Assembly (NCBI GenBank): GCA_947253735.1
Contig: CAMYAU010000026.1
Span: 1-15,765, forward strand
Origin: an uncultured Varibaculum sp.
Lineage (GTDB): Bacteria > Actinomycetota > Actinomycetes > Actinomycetales > Actinomycetaceae
Reading direction: 5' to 3'
DNA: 15,765 nt
The notes under the pieces were generated by a model that worked only from the letters and a program-made list of their open reading frames with translations, did no database searches and had not been told where the DNA came from. Positions 1-6,380 of the stretch are shown here, piece after piece; position 1 is the stretch's first letter; each line of letters begins with the position of its first letter. Made by a program: the position numbers and the translations under genes.

Positions 1-1
1 T

Positions 2-79
2 CTCGGCACGCTTCTCTGCAACCAATACCAGCTGTCGAAACCGATCGACCCCTATGAAGTTAAAAAACAACTGGCGTAA
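2..79 (+). CDS. 3' end of an unidentified gene (partial)
   Basis: An open frame enters from the left edge and runs 25 codons to a TAA at 77-79. The readable C-terminus ends in SKPIDPYEVKKQLA. The tail is hydrophilic with a Lys-rich end, so it looks like the end of a soluble protein, but it is too short for me to assign a family. It points in the same direction as the DUF3039 gene, with about 150 bp between them and a candidate promoter just before that gene, so co-transcription is not needed. I see no clear terminator hairpin after its stop codon. Confidence 0.5.
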   Translation, partial: LGTLLCNQYQLSKPIDPYEVKKQLA

Positions 80-217
80 ACGCCGCCTTTAATTCTCAAA
101 GATTTTTCCCCAATAGTCAATACTTACGGTGATACTTCCTGTTTCGCGCTCAGCAAATATCTGTGTTAGCACCTATTAAAACCTTAGGTATGCAAGCATT
201 TTTGCCTCATTAGTCGC

Positions 218-223
218 TAAGAT
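218..223 (+). promoter_or_regulatory. Candidate -10 box for a leaderless DUF3039 transcript
   Basis: The hexamer TAAGAT is followed by exactly 7 nt and then ATG at 231. This is the spacing expected when transcription starts at or beside the start codon. The same geometry appears before six other genes in this window. No convincing -35 box is seen 16-18 nt upstream. The rest of 80-217 is non-coding and shows nothing else I can name. Confidence 0.4.
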
Positions 224-230
224 GGGGAAT

Positions 231-545
231 ATGCAAATGCGTAACGGCTTATCAGATCCAGACGGCGTTCAGAGTGAGGGCGGCCTAGGAGTTCTAGAGC
301 GTCCAGAAACTCGCCACCAAGAACCCGGTGACAAAGACCGTTACGCGCATTATGTCTCGGCGCATCGCCTGGCGGCTTCACGCCTGACCGGACAGCCGGT
401 GGTGGCCCTTTGCGGCAAGGTCTGGGTGCCTACTCGCGAGGTACAAAATCATCCGATCTGTCCACGTTGCGTAGAAATTAAAAAGGAAATGGATGCCTCC
501 GGCGGGCCGGATTGGCCATTCCGTGGCCCGGGGGGATCGCGCTAA
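231..545 (+). CDS. DUF3039 family small protein
   Basis: This is a small soluble protein of about 104 residues. The core runs from GDKDRYAHYV through VVALCGKVWVP to HPICPRC near the C-terminus, which I recognise as the actinobacterial DUF3039 family. The single Cys of the ALCGKVW segment and the later CPxC pair look like a partial zinc ribbon, but metal binding is inferred. The molecular role of the family is unknown to me. An ATG at 222 would add three residues. I prefer 231 because a TAAGAT hexamer sits 7 nt before it. A third in-frame ATG lies at 237. The gene converges on pncB with a 126-bp gap and has no partner gene on its own strand. Confidence 0.8.
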   Translation: MQMRNGLSDPDGVQSEGGLGVLERPETRHQEPGDKDRYAHYVSAHRLAASRLTGQPVVALCGKVWVPTREVQNHPICPRCVEIKKEMDASGGPDWPFRGPGGSR

Positions 546-582
546 TAGTTACCTAACTGGGGTGAGGACGTGAAATAAGACT

Positions 583-672
583 GTGCTCCGTGGGGCACGG
601 CCTAGCATACACGGCTAGCCTACTAGCGGTCGCACCCGACCTATTTCCCTCAGAAACAGGTAAAACTTACCT
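583..672. terminator. Convergent gap with small hairpins, possible weak terminators
   Basis: The gap between DUF3039 and pncB holds three short inverted repeats. They are GTGCTC/GGGCAC at 583-598 with a 4-nt loop, CTAGC/GCTAG within about 603-619, and AGGTAA/TTACCT at 658-672 with a 3-nt loop. The last one touches the pncB stop codon. None is followed by a clear T-run on either strand, so a terminator role is only a guess from position between two convergent genes. Confidence 0.25.
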
Positions 673-2066
673 TAACGGCGGGCCTCAGGTTTGCTGCTAG
701 GAGCCTCGACTTCGTCCTCGCGATCAGTTAAATCAATAATCTCGGTGGGGATAGCCGCCTCTCCCGCTGACAGTCTCCAACCCTGGTAGGGGAGTTCATT
801 GCGAGCCTGTACGTGGTGGTCTTGAGCATCCTGCAAAGCTTGTTTGCCCATATAGCGCCGGTTGGGTTCGCCATTAGTAACTAAATCCACCAGCAGAGGA
901 CGGGCATTACGGCAAGCGAACTCCGCCTCGGCCTGTTCTGCATTATCTGCCACCACCACCAATTCGGCGTTGGCGTAGCCGTCCTCGCCGCGAGCGCGGC
1001 CTGCGAACTTGCGTCCCCCCAAAGTAGATTTCGAGGTTGAGCGTTTCGCAACATCGTGAATTGAGCCATCCTCATTGACTCGCTGCACCAGTTTATAAAC
1101 CAAAGCGGCAGTCGGAATTCCGGAACCAGTTACCATTTTGGTGCCCACTCCATAGGAATCAACCGGAGCGGCACCAAGGGCGGCAATCGCGTATTCGTCC
1201 AGGTCATTGGTGACTGTAATCTTGGTGCTTTTCGCATCCAAAGAATCTAGCAACGCTCTAACTTTGAATGCCTCGGCCACTAAGTCTCCAGAATCCAAAC
1301 GGACGCATCCTAGTTCTCCGCCAGCTTCGCGTGCTAGTTTTACCCCGCGTTCGACCGCGCGCGGAACATCATAGGTGTCCACTAGTAAGGTAGTGCCCGG
1401 TCCCAGGTTAGCCAGTTGCGCCCGGAAGGCGTCCTCTTCACTGTCGTGAATCAAAGTGAATGAGTGGGCCGCGGTCCCGATAGTAGGGATTCCGTAACGT
1501 TTACCGGCCTCTAGACAAGAAGTTCCTCTAAAACCGGCAATATAGGAGGCACGCGCGGCAGAAACTGCGCTGCGTTCATGGGTGCGTCGCGCTCCCATAT
1601 CTACACACGGTCTTCCGTGCGCGGCGATAGTCATCCGCGAGGCCGCGCTGGCGACCGCGCAGTCGTGATTTAGGATCGAAAGTAGCAGGGTTTCTAATAA
1701 AACACACTCGGAGAAAGTGCCCTCTACTTGCAGCAGGGGAGAGGACTCGAAATAACATTCCCCTTCGGTATAGCCGCGAATATTGCCGTGGAATCTGTAG
1801 GATTTCAAATAATCCAGGCAGTCATCGGAAACTATTTTTTCCCGTGACAGATAGTCGATCTCTTCAGCAGAAAACTCAAAACGTTCTAGCGCCTCAATAA
1901 TGCGGGCATTGCCAGCCATTACTCCGAAACGGCGCGCCGCCGGCAGACGGCGGCCGAATAGTTCAAAGATAGCTCCCCGATTCCAGGTGCCTGATTGTAG
2001 AGCAGCATCTACCATGGTCAGCTCGTACATGTCCGTTAGCAATGAAGTGGTCTGTGAAGAACTCAT
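672..2066 (-). CDS. pncB: Nicotinate phosphoribosyltransferase
   Basis: The enzyme converts nicotinate, PRPP and ATP to nicotinate mononucleotide, the entry step of the Preiss-Handler NAD salvage route in the cytosol. Counting from the chosen start (464 residues), family signatures are TDMYELTM at 11-18, MGARRTH at 157-163, GFRGTSC at 178-184, GTAAHSF at 197-203, LVDTYD at 228-233, RLDSGDL at 256-262 and SYGVGTKM near 304. The frame stays open upstream to an ATG at 2168, but that 34-residue extension is not typical of the family. I chose ATG 2066 because it places TDMYELTM near the N-terminus and has a TATGCT hexamer 6 nt before it. There is no Shine-Dalgarno sequence. The gene is divergent from clpS, as in mycobacteria (pncB1-clpS). 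NudC, also an NAD enzyme, is encoded 4 kb away. Confidence 0.95.
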   Translation of the reverse strand: MSSSQTTSLLTDMYELTMVDAALQSGTWNRGAIFELFGRRLPAARRFGVMAGNARIIEALERFEFSAEEIDYLSREKIVSDDCLDYLKSYRFHGNIRGYTEGECYFESSPLLQVEGTFSECVLLETLLLSILNHDCAVASAASRMTIAAHGRPCVDMGARRTHERSAVSAARASYIAGFRGTSCLEAGKRYGIPTIGTAAHSFTLIHDSEEDAFRAQLANLGPGTTLLVDTYDVPRAVERGVKLAREAGGELGCVRLDSGDLVAEAFKVRALLDSLDAKSTKITVTNDLDEYAIAALGAAPVDSYGVGTKMVTGSGIPTAALVYKLVQRVNEDGSIHDVAKRSTSKSTLGGRKFAGRARGEDGYANAELVVVADNAEQAEAEFACRNARPLLVDLVTNGEPNRRYMGKQALQDAQDHHVQARNELPYQGWRLSAGEAAIPTEIIDLTDREDEVEAPSSKPEARR

Positions 2067-2072
2067 ATTTTT

Positions 2073-2078
2073 AGCATA
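2073..2078 (-). promoter_or_regulatory. Candidate -10 box for a leaderless pncB transcript
   Basis: On the minus strand the hexamer TATGCT is followed by 6 nt (AAAAAT) and then the pncB ATG at 2066. There is no purine-rich ribosome site, which fits a leaderless message. It shares the 141-bp divergent gap with the clpS candidate promoter. Confidence 0.45.
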
Positions 2079-2195
2079 CTCAAAAATGGCTGATAATCCA
2101 GTTTTCGACTCACGGGCGAAAACAAAAAAGGTTAAATCAAAATCGTCGCGGAAAAAATACGCTTTCAAAACCCTCCATTCCCTGGATCTTCCTAA

Positions 2196-2201
2196 TACCC
2201 T
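2196..2201 (+). promoter_or_regulatory. Candidate -10 box for a leaderless clpS transcript
   Basis: TACCCT is followed by GGAAAC (6 nt) and then ATG at 2208. The hexamer is a weak -10 by sequence, but its spacing matches the other starts in the window. The GGA within the 6 nt could also act as a poor ribosome site. Confidence 0.35.
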
Positions 2202-2207
2202 GGAAAC

Positions 2208-2504
2208 ATGGTTAATGATCTGGTCTCTGACCCGGGTACCCCCGCGTACTCTGGCCGCACCCGCCTGGGACGATGGCGGGTCGTGATTTCATGGGACCCA
2301 GTTAACCAGCCACGATATGTGGAAAGAGTTTTAGCACACCAGTTTTCAATGTCGCGAGAAAAAGCCAGACGTACGCGGCTGGAGATCTTTAACCAGGGGC
2401 AAACTGAAGTTGCCGTGGGCACGCGCGAACGAATGGAAGCCTTGGTTCAGGCACTGCACAGCTATGGGTTACGTGCCACGCTGGGCGGACCGGATTGGCA
2501 ATGA
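2208..2504 (+). CDS. clpS: ClpS-like Clp protease adaptor, substrate pocket altered
   Basis: ClpS delivers proteins with destabilising N-terminal residues to the ClpAP/ClpCP protease. This 98-residue protein aligns over the whole ClpS fold: WRVVISWDPVN at 23-33, SREKARRTRLEIFNQG at 49-64, then the EVAVGTRERMEALVQALHSYGL segment split across two helices, ending RATLGGPDWQ. By comparison with recalled mycobacterial and Caulobacter ClpS, residues forming the N-degron pocket are changed. The first Asp of the DD pair is Trp29, the gatekeeper Met position is Pro35, the helix Met is Arg57, and the invariant His is Phe61. Asp30 is kept. The fold assignment is sound, but canonical N-degron recognition is doubtful. 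Its stop overlaps the DUF2017 start (ATGA), so the two are probably translated together. Confidence 0.88.
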   Translation: MVNDLVSDPGTPAYSGRTRLGRWRVVISWDPVNQPRYVERVLAHQFSMSREKARRTRLEIFNQGQTEVAVGTRERMEALVQALHSYGLRATLGGPDWQ

Positions 2505-3094
2505 ACAGCTTCCGCCCTGTTCCCGGGGGATGGGAATGTTCGATTGGGGAAGTTGAGCGTGACCTCTTTCTAAAAGCTATTTGTGAAGTACGTGCCCTGC
2601 TTGACCCTCCGGTGTTACCTTTTGAGATTACTAACGTGCTCGGAGATAGCGAGGAAGACCTCGCCAACACTGATGTTCACTTGGAGAATGCCTCATTGGA
2701 TCGGCTGCTGCCGCCAGGATCAGTCGATAAGAAAACCGCACAAACTATGCGGGAGTTGACTGATTCTCAATTGCGCACCGAAAAATCTGAGCGCCTTGAT
2801 CGTCTATATCGTTTGCTTTCTTCGCAAACTGGCCCGATGATCGTGATTCAGGCTGGACAAGAGTGGGATTGGCTCGGTGGAACAAATGATGTGCGTCTGG
2901 CCATATCGGGCAAACTTAATCCGGAAGTTAATTCCGAAGGCTCACCAAAATTCTCGCCAGAATCTGTGCAGGTAGCACCGAAAACTAGAGATGAAAAGTT
3001 TGAGGAAGTTCTGGTGTCTTCTTTCTATGATTGGCTCTCTGGGTGGCAAGATTCACTATTGCAGGCGATAGATTGCTGGCCTTGCCCTAGTTAG
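2501..3094 (+). CDS. DUF2017 family protein
   Basis: This 197-residue soluble protein begins MNSFRPVPGGWECSIGEVERDLFLKAICEVRALLD. That start and its position directly after clpS match the actinobacterial DUF2017 family (Rv1332-like). The C-terminal helix YDWLSGWQDSLLQAI is also typical. No catalytic motif is visible and the family function is unknown. The fixed pairing with clpS suggests a role linked to Clp adaptor activity, but that is inference. I chose ATG 2501, which forms an ATGA overlap with the clpS stop. A TTG at 2495 in the same frame would add two residues. The middle (about residues 45-75) is charged and may be a flexible linker. Confidence 0.8.
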   Translation: MNSFRPVPGGWECSIGEVERDLFLKAICEVRALLDPPVLPFEITNVLGDSEEDLANTDVHLENASLDRLLPPGSVDKKTAQTMRELTDSQLRTEKSERLDRLYRLLSSQTGPMIVIQAGQEWDWLGGTNDVRLAISGKLNPEVNSEGSPKFSPESVQVAPKTRDEKFEEVLVSSFYDWLSGWQDSLLQAIDCWPCPS

Positions 3095-3097
3095 GCT
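3092..3097 (+). promoter_or_regulatory. Candidate -10 box for murI that begins with the DUF2017 stop codon
   Basis: TAGGCT is followed by GTTTTT (6 nt) and then the murI GTG at 3104. The first three bases, TAG, are the DUF2017 stop codon. No Shine-Dalgarno sequence precedes murI, so either leaderless initiation or re-initiation by ribosomes ending DUF2017 could explain the start. Confidence 0.4.
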
Positions 3098-3103
3098 GTT
3101 TTT

Positions 3104-3916
3104 GTGACTAATGAATCGGCTATTGGTATTTTCGACTCGGGAGTCGGTGGCTTAACGGTTGCGCGTGCAGTTTTAGATGTATTGCCGCGCGAAGAAATTT
3201 GTTACGTAGGGGATACCGCCCATACTCCCTATGGGGAAAAAGAACTAGAAACCGTGCGGGGATATTCATTATCGATTATGGATTCCCTGGTGGAGTCGGG
3301 CGTAAAAATGTTGGTGATTGCCTGTAATACTGCCTCGTGTGCGGTTTTGGATCAGGCGCGGCTTCGGTATCAAGAAGAACAGGGAATTCCCGTAGTTGAA
3401 GTGGTGCAACCGGCAGTCGAACAAGCGGCGACCCGTTCTCGTAACGGCAAGATCGGAGTAATCGGCACCCGTGCCACGATCGAATCTGGGGTTTATCAGC
3501 GTAAACTCTCGCGCATGGGGGCGGAAGTGTTCACCCAAGCCTGTCCACGTTTTGTAGAGTTCGCAGAGGCAGGGATCACTGCTTCCCAGGAACTATTCGA
3601 TGTTACCGAACAATATTTGACCCCCTTAAAGGCGGCGGGAATAGATACTTTAGTTCTTGGTTGTACTCACTACCCGCTACTTGAAGGTCCCATCTCTTAT
3701 TTCATGGGAGAAAACGTGTCTTTGATTTCTTCGTCTTCGGCAGCGGCGCGAAAAGTTTATGGCGAACTGGTGGGAGCAAAAATGTTGCGTCCCTTCGGGG
3801 CAGAAAAAGCCGAGCATCATTTTATTTGTACCGAAGCTAAGGATTCTTTTACCGCGCTTGCCTCTCGAATCATGGGGGCAAACTTTAACGGAATCAAAGA
3901 GGAGGCTATCAGCTAA
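3104..3916 (+). CDS. murI: Glutamate racemase
   Basis: MurI interconverts L- and D-glutamate and supplies D-Glu for peptidoglycan stem peptides in the cytosol. The 270-residue length is normal. GIFDSGVGGLTV lies at 8-19 (Asp11 and Ser12 are the usual substrate residues), YVGDTAHTPYG follows near 34, ACNTASC carries the first catalytic cysteine (Cys74), and LGCTHYPLL carries the second (Cys187) with His189. The racemase therefore looks intact. The start is a GTG 9 nt after the DUF2017 stop, with a TAGGCT hexamer 6 nt upstream. The next gene begins immediately after its TAA, with GAGGAGG inside the murI end as ribosome site, so the two form one unit. Confidence 0.95.
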   Translation: MTNESAIGIFDSGVGGLTVARAVLDVLPREEICYVGDTAHTPYGEKELETVRGYSLSIMDSLVESGVKMLVIACNTASCAVLDQARLRYQEEQGIPVVEVVQPAVEQAATRSRNGKIGVIGTRATIESGVYQRKLSRMGAEVFTQACPRFVEFAEAGITASQELFDVTEQYLTPLKAAGIDTLVLGCTHYPLLEGPISYFMGENVSLISSSSAAARKVYGELVGAKMLRPFGAEKAEHHFICTEAKDSFTALASRIMGANFNGIKEEAIS

Positions 3917-4702
3917 ATGATCCTGACAGTGGTAGGGGCAACCGGCTCTATGTCCGGACCGGTCTCCCCGGCATCATGCTATCTTTTGCAGGCGGAAGGA
4001 ACCGACTCTCTGGGGCTTCCTCACACCTATTCGGTGGTTTTTGACTTAGGTCCAGGCTCCTTCGGACAGCTGTGGAACTATACCGATCCCACTAAACTGG
4101 ATGCGGTAGTGCTCTCACATCTGCATGCTGATCACTGCTCGGATATTGTTTCTATGCAGGTACATCGGCGCTGGCATCCGCGAGGTGCCCTCGGCCCTAT
4201 TCCGGTTTTTGCCCCCAAAGGGATAAAGGATCGGGTACGTGGCTTAGATGGTTTTAGTCCGCGCGATGATTTCAGTTCTGAGTTTGAGTTCCACCATATA
4301 AAGCAAGGACAAGAGTTCACTATTGGTCCTTTGCTAATTACGCCTTTTGCGGCCTGGCACTCGGTTCCCGCTTTTTCTTTCCGGGTGCTGGGTCCCGGTA
4401 AAAATGGCCAGGCAGTTTTCGCTTATTCGGGTGACTCCGATGAGTGTGACACGTTGGTGCAAGCTGCCGCCAACTCGGATTTATTTCTCTCTGAATGTGG
4501 CTTTACCAGGGAAGACGAAGTTCGTGGTATCCATATGTCGGGGGAGCGTGCCGGTCGGGTAGCGCAAAACTCGGGAACCAAGAAACTGGTGCTTACCCAT
4601 ATTCAGCCTTGGACTGATCCGGAAGTTCCACTTAAGGAAGCGAAAACTACCTGGCGAGGCGAATTAGAAATCGCTCGCTCGGGGATGCGTTTCGAACTTT
4701 AA
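3917..4702 (+). CDS. MBL-fold hydrolase, Rv1339-like cyclic-nucleotide phosphodiesterase candidate
   Basis: This 261-residue metallo-beta-lactamase-fold protein has the dinuclear metal site: H68-x-H70-x-D72-H73 in LSHLHADH, a bridging Asp173 in SGDSDE, and a final His228 in LTHIQPW. Another His in the GIHMSG segment fits the RNase Z-like subgroup. Its place directly after murI and near rph/rdgB equals that of M. tuberculosis Rv1339, which has been described as an atypical class II cAMP phosphodiesterase. Assignment as a cyclic-nucleotide phosphodiesterase is by neighbourhood and family only. An RNase Z-type activity cannot be excluded. It has no signal peptide. GAGGAGG at 3899-3905 serves as ribosome site. 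It converges on rdgB with a 22-bp gap. Confidence 0.85.
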   Translation: MILTVVGATGSMSGPVSPASCYLLQAEGTDSLGLPHTYSVVFDLGPGSFGQLWNYTDPTKLDAVVLSHLHADHCSDIVSMQVHRRWHPRGALGPIPVFAPKGIKDRVRGLDGFSPRDDFSSEFEFHHIKQGQEFTIGPLLITPFAAWHSVPAFSFRVLGPGKNGQAVFAYSGDSDECDTLVQAAANSDLFLSECGFTREDEVRGIHMSGERAGRVAQNSGTKKLVLTHIQPWTDPEVPLKEAKTTWRGELEIARSGMRFEL

Positions 4703-4726
4703 GTTTCGTGTTTAAGTAACGAGACT
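4702..4726. terminator. Hairpin spanning both stop codons of convergent genes
   Basis: AGTTTCG at 4702-4708 and CGAGACT at 4720-4726 can form a 7-bp stem with one U-G pair and an 11-nt loop. The element touches the stop codon of the MBL gene and that of rdgB, filling the short gap between them. There is no T-run after it on either strand, so bidirectional termination is only suggested by position. Confidence 0.3.
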
Positions 4727-5384
4727 AGGGACGTGCTTGATCAGGAGTAACGTTTCCTCCTAGCTCGATAGTGGCTGCGATCGCGGGGGCGAGGGAGCGG
4801 AAGGCTTTACCCCGATGCGACAGGGCGTTCTTCTCTTCCGGGGTTAACTCTGCGTTAGAGCACTCTTGTCCTTCGGCTAAGAAAATCGGGTCATAGCCAA
4901 AGCCCCCATCACCGCGCGGAGCGCTAAGCAGCTTTCCACTCATTTTTCCGAGGCAGTGTCGCTCTAAACCTGCTGGCGACACCAGTACCGCCGCGCACAC
5001 GAAACTGGCGCCGCGATTTTCTGCAGGCACATCCGCCAATTGGTTCAACAGTAGCTCTAAGTTCGCACGGTCATCTCCGTGATGTCCACACCAACGGGCA
5101 GAGAAAATCCCAGGGGCACCCCCTAAAATATCTACGCATAATCCCGAGTCATCGGCAACTGTCGGCAAACCGGTTATTTGCGCAACTAAACGAGCTTTGA
5201 TCAGTGCGTTTTCGGTAAAACTTACGCCGTCCTCAACCGGTTCTTCGATCCCTAATCCTGCGGCCCCTACGATCATTTCTGAGGAAAAACCAGGGATTAG
5301 AGGAGAGAGGATTTCAGCAAGCTCGCGTACCTTATGAGGATTGTGGGTCGCGAGGATTAAACGCGCGCTGGCAGGTACTTTCAC
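4725..5384 (-). CDS. rdgB: RdgB/HAM1 non-canonical purine NTP pyrophosphatase
   Basis: The enzyme hydrolyses dITP, ITP and XTP to monophosphates so that deaminated purines do not enter nucleic acids. The 219-residue protein has the family markers in order: ATHNPHKVREL at the N-terminus, VADDSGLCVDILGGAPG followed by FSARW in the middle, GGFGYDPIF later, and SHRGKAFRSLAPAI near the C-terminus. All signature residues look intact. It starts with GTG in a GTGA overlap with the rph stop and has AGAGG 8 nt upstream inside rph, so it is translated from the rph-rdgB message. The same pairing is found in mycobacteria (rphA-Rv1341). Confidence 0.95.
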   Translation of the reverse strand: MKVPASARLILATHNPHKVRELAEILSPLIPGFSSEMIVGAAGLGIEEPVEDGVSFTENALIKARLVAQITGLPTVADDSGLCVDILGGAPGIFSARWCGHHGDDRANLELLLNQLADVPAENRGASFVCAAVLVSPAGLERHCLGKMSGKLLSAPRGDGGFGYDPIFLAEGQECSNAELTPEEKNALSHRGKAFRSLAPAIAATIELGGNVTPDQARP

Positions 5385-6115
5385 GATAGGGCCTCTGCTT
5401 GGATGCGGGAAATTTCCTGGATGCCTTTATCTGCCAAATCCAGGAGCTGATTCAATTGAGAACGATCATAGGGTTCGCCCTCGGCGGTGCCTTGAATTTC
5501 GACAAACTTGCCCGAACCGGTCGCCACGATATTCATATCAACATCGGCACGCGAATCCTCTTCATAAGGTAGATCTAGCAGGGGGTTTCCCTCAATAAAC
5601 CCTACCGAGACCGCACATAAAGAATCCGAGAGTACCTTTCCGGGACGAATCCATCCTTTTTCTTGTCCCACTTTGATCGCATCCACCAGGGCAATATAGG
5701 CGCCGGTAATCGAGGTAGTGCGGGTGCCGCCATCCGCAGATAATACGTCACAGTCCAGCACAATGGTGTTTTCCCCCAGAGCACTCATATCCACTACGGC
5801 TCGCAAAGAACGGCCAATTAAACGAGAAATCTCATGGGTGCGGCCTCCGATTTTTCCCCGCACTGATTCGCGTCCAGAACGTGTGGCGGTGGCGCGCGGC
5901 AACATCGCATATTCGGCAGTTACCCATCCCAATCCGGAATCTTGCCGCCAACGCGGTACTCCTTGGGTTAGGGAGGCATTGCAGAGGACGCGGGTATTTC
6001 CGCAGTCAATCAGGACTGACCCTTCGGCTTGCTTTGCCCATCCGCGGGTAATCTTTAGCGGGCGCATCTGGTCAAAAGCGCGCCCATCGGCACGCACAAA
6101 TCTTTCTTTACTCAC
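5381..6115 (-). CDS. rph: RNase PH
   Basis: RNase PH is a phosphate-dependent 3'-5' exoribonuclease that trims tRNA 3' ends. From GTG 6115 the protein has 244 residues, the usual size. It begins close to RADGRAFDQMRPLKI, followed by AEGSVLIDCGNTRVLCNASL, the Arg-rich region SVRGKIGGRTHEISRLIGRSLR, SADGGTRTTSITGA for phosphate and RNA binding, and DSRADVDMNIV with the conserved Asp pair. The frame is open upstream to 6214, but that extension of 33 residues (CSPLSELPKCPMSCRSYAPK and so on) is unlike the family. A perfect TATAAT 7 nt before GTG 6115 supports the shorter start. The stop overlaps the start of rdgB. Confidence 0.95.
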   Translation of the reverse strand: MSKERFVRADGRAFDQMRPLKITRGWAKQAEGSVLIDCGNTRVLCNASLTQGVPRWRQDSGLGWVTAEYAMLPRATATRSGRESVRGKIGGRTHEISRLIGRSLRAVVDMSALGENTIVLDCDVLSADGGTRTTSITGAYIALVDAIKVGQEKGWIRPGKVLSDSLCAVSVGFIEGNPLLDLPYEEDSRADVDMNIVATGSGKFVEIQGTAEGEPYDRSQLNQLLDLADKGIQEISRIQAEALS

Positions 6116-6122
6116 GCTACTG

Positions 6123-6128
6123 ATTATA
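6123..6128 (-). promoter_or_regulatory. Consensus -10 box for a leaderless rph-rdgB transcript
   Basis: On the minus strand a perfect TATAAT is followed by 7 nt (CAGTAGC) and then the rph GTG at 6115. This is the strongest promoter in the window by sequence and implies a message starting at or next to the start codon. No good -35 hexamer is seen at 16-18 nt. Confidence 0.55.
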
Positions 6129-6150
6129 GAGGACCGTTGTTTTGGAGCAT

Positions 6151-6324
6151 ATGAGCGACAAGACATGGGGCATTTGGGTAGCTCAGATAAAGGCGAGCAG
6201 GGGGGATGCAGCAAGTTTCACCTTGGGGGAAAGCGTTGGCAATGACCTTAGGGACTGCATGCTAGCTTTCCTAGCTATCCGCCCGTTTGAGCGTCGATGC
6301 TGGGCGGCCTTGAATTTGGAATAG
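6151..6324 (+). CDS. Possible small ORF in the rph-nudC gap
   Basis: The 265-bp divergent gap between rph and nudC contains an ATG-started frame of 57 codons, MSDKTWGIWVAQIKASRG to WAALNLE, with GGAG 3 nt before the ATG. I recognise no family. Its composition is protein-like, but codon choice (several AGG, AGC and GGG) differs from the neighbours, and an open frame of this length is not rare by chance. It may be nothing more than non-coding leader DNA. Apart from this frame and the two promoter candidates I see no other feature in the gap. Confidence 0.18.
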   Translation: MSDKTWGIWVAQIKASRGDAASFTLGESVGNDLRDCMLAFLAIRPFERRCWAALNLE

Positions 6325-6367
6325 GAAAGTTTTTAGTTCTCCGCCTGCCGTCTGAGCTTAAAACGGA

Positions 6368-6373
6368 TAGGTT
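6368..6373 (+). promoter_or_regulatory. Candidate -10 box for a leaderless nudC transcript
   Basis: TAGGTT is followed by AGATTAT (7 nt) and then ATG at 6381. An overlapping alternative is TAGATT at 6373-6378. The position supports ATG 6381 over the upstream in-frame ATG at 6297. Confidence 0.4.
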
Positions 6374-6380
6374 AGATTAT

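Noticed and set aside
2067..2168. 34-residue N-terminal extension of pncB
   Set aside because: It falls in the divergent promoter gap, is not typical of the family, and ATG 2066 has a better upstream context.
1900..2286. 128-codon + strand ORF upstream of clpS
   Set aside because: It is antisense to the pncB N-terminus and out of frame with clpS. No family features.
6170..6200. tRNA-like D-arm GGTAGCTCAG with GCTC/GAGC stem
   Set aside because: No anticodon arm, no GTTC-type T loop and no matching acceptor strand follow within 80 nt, so this is a chance match.
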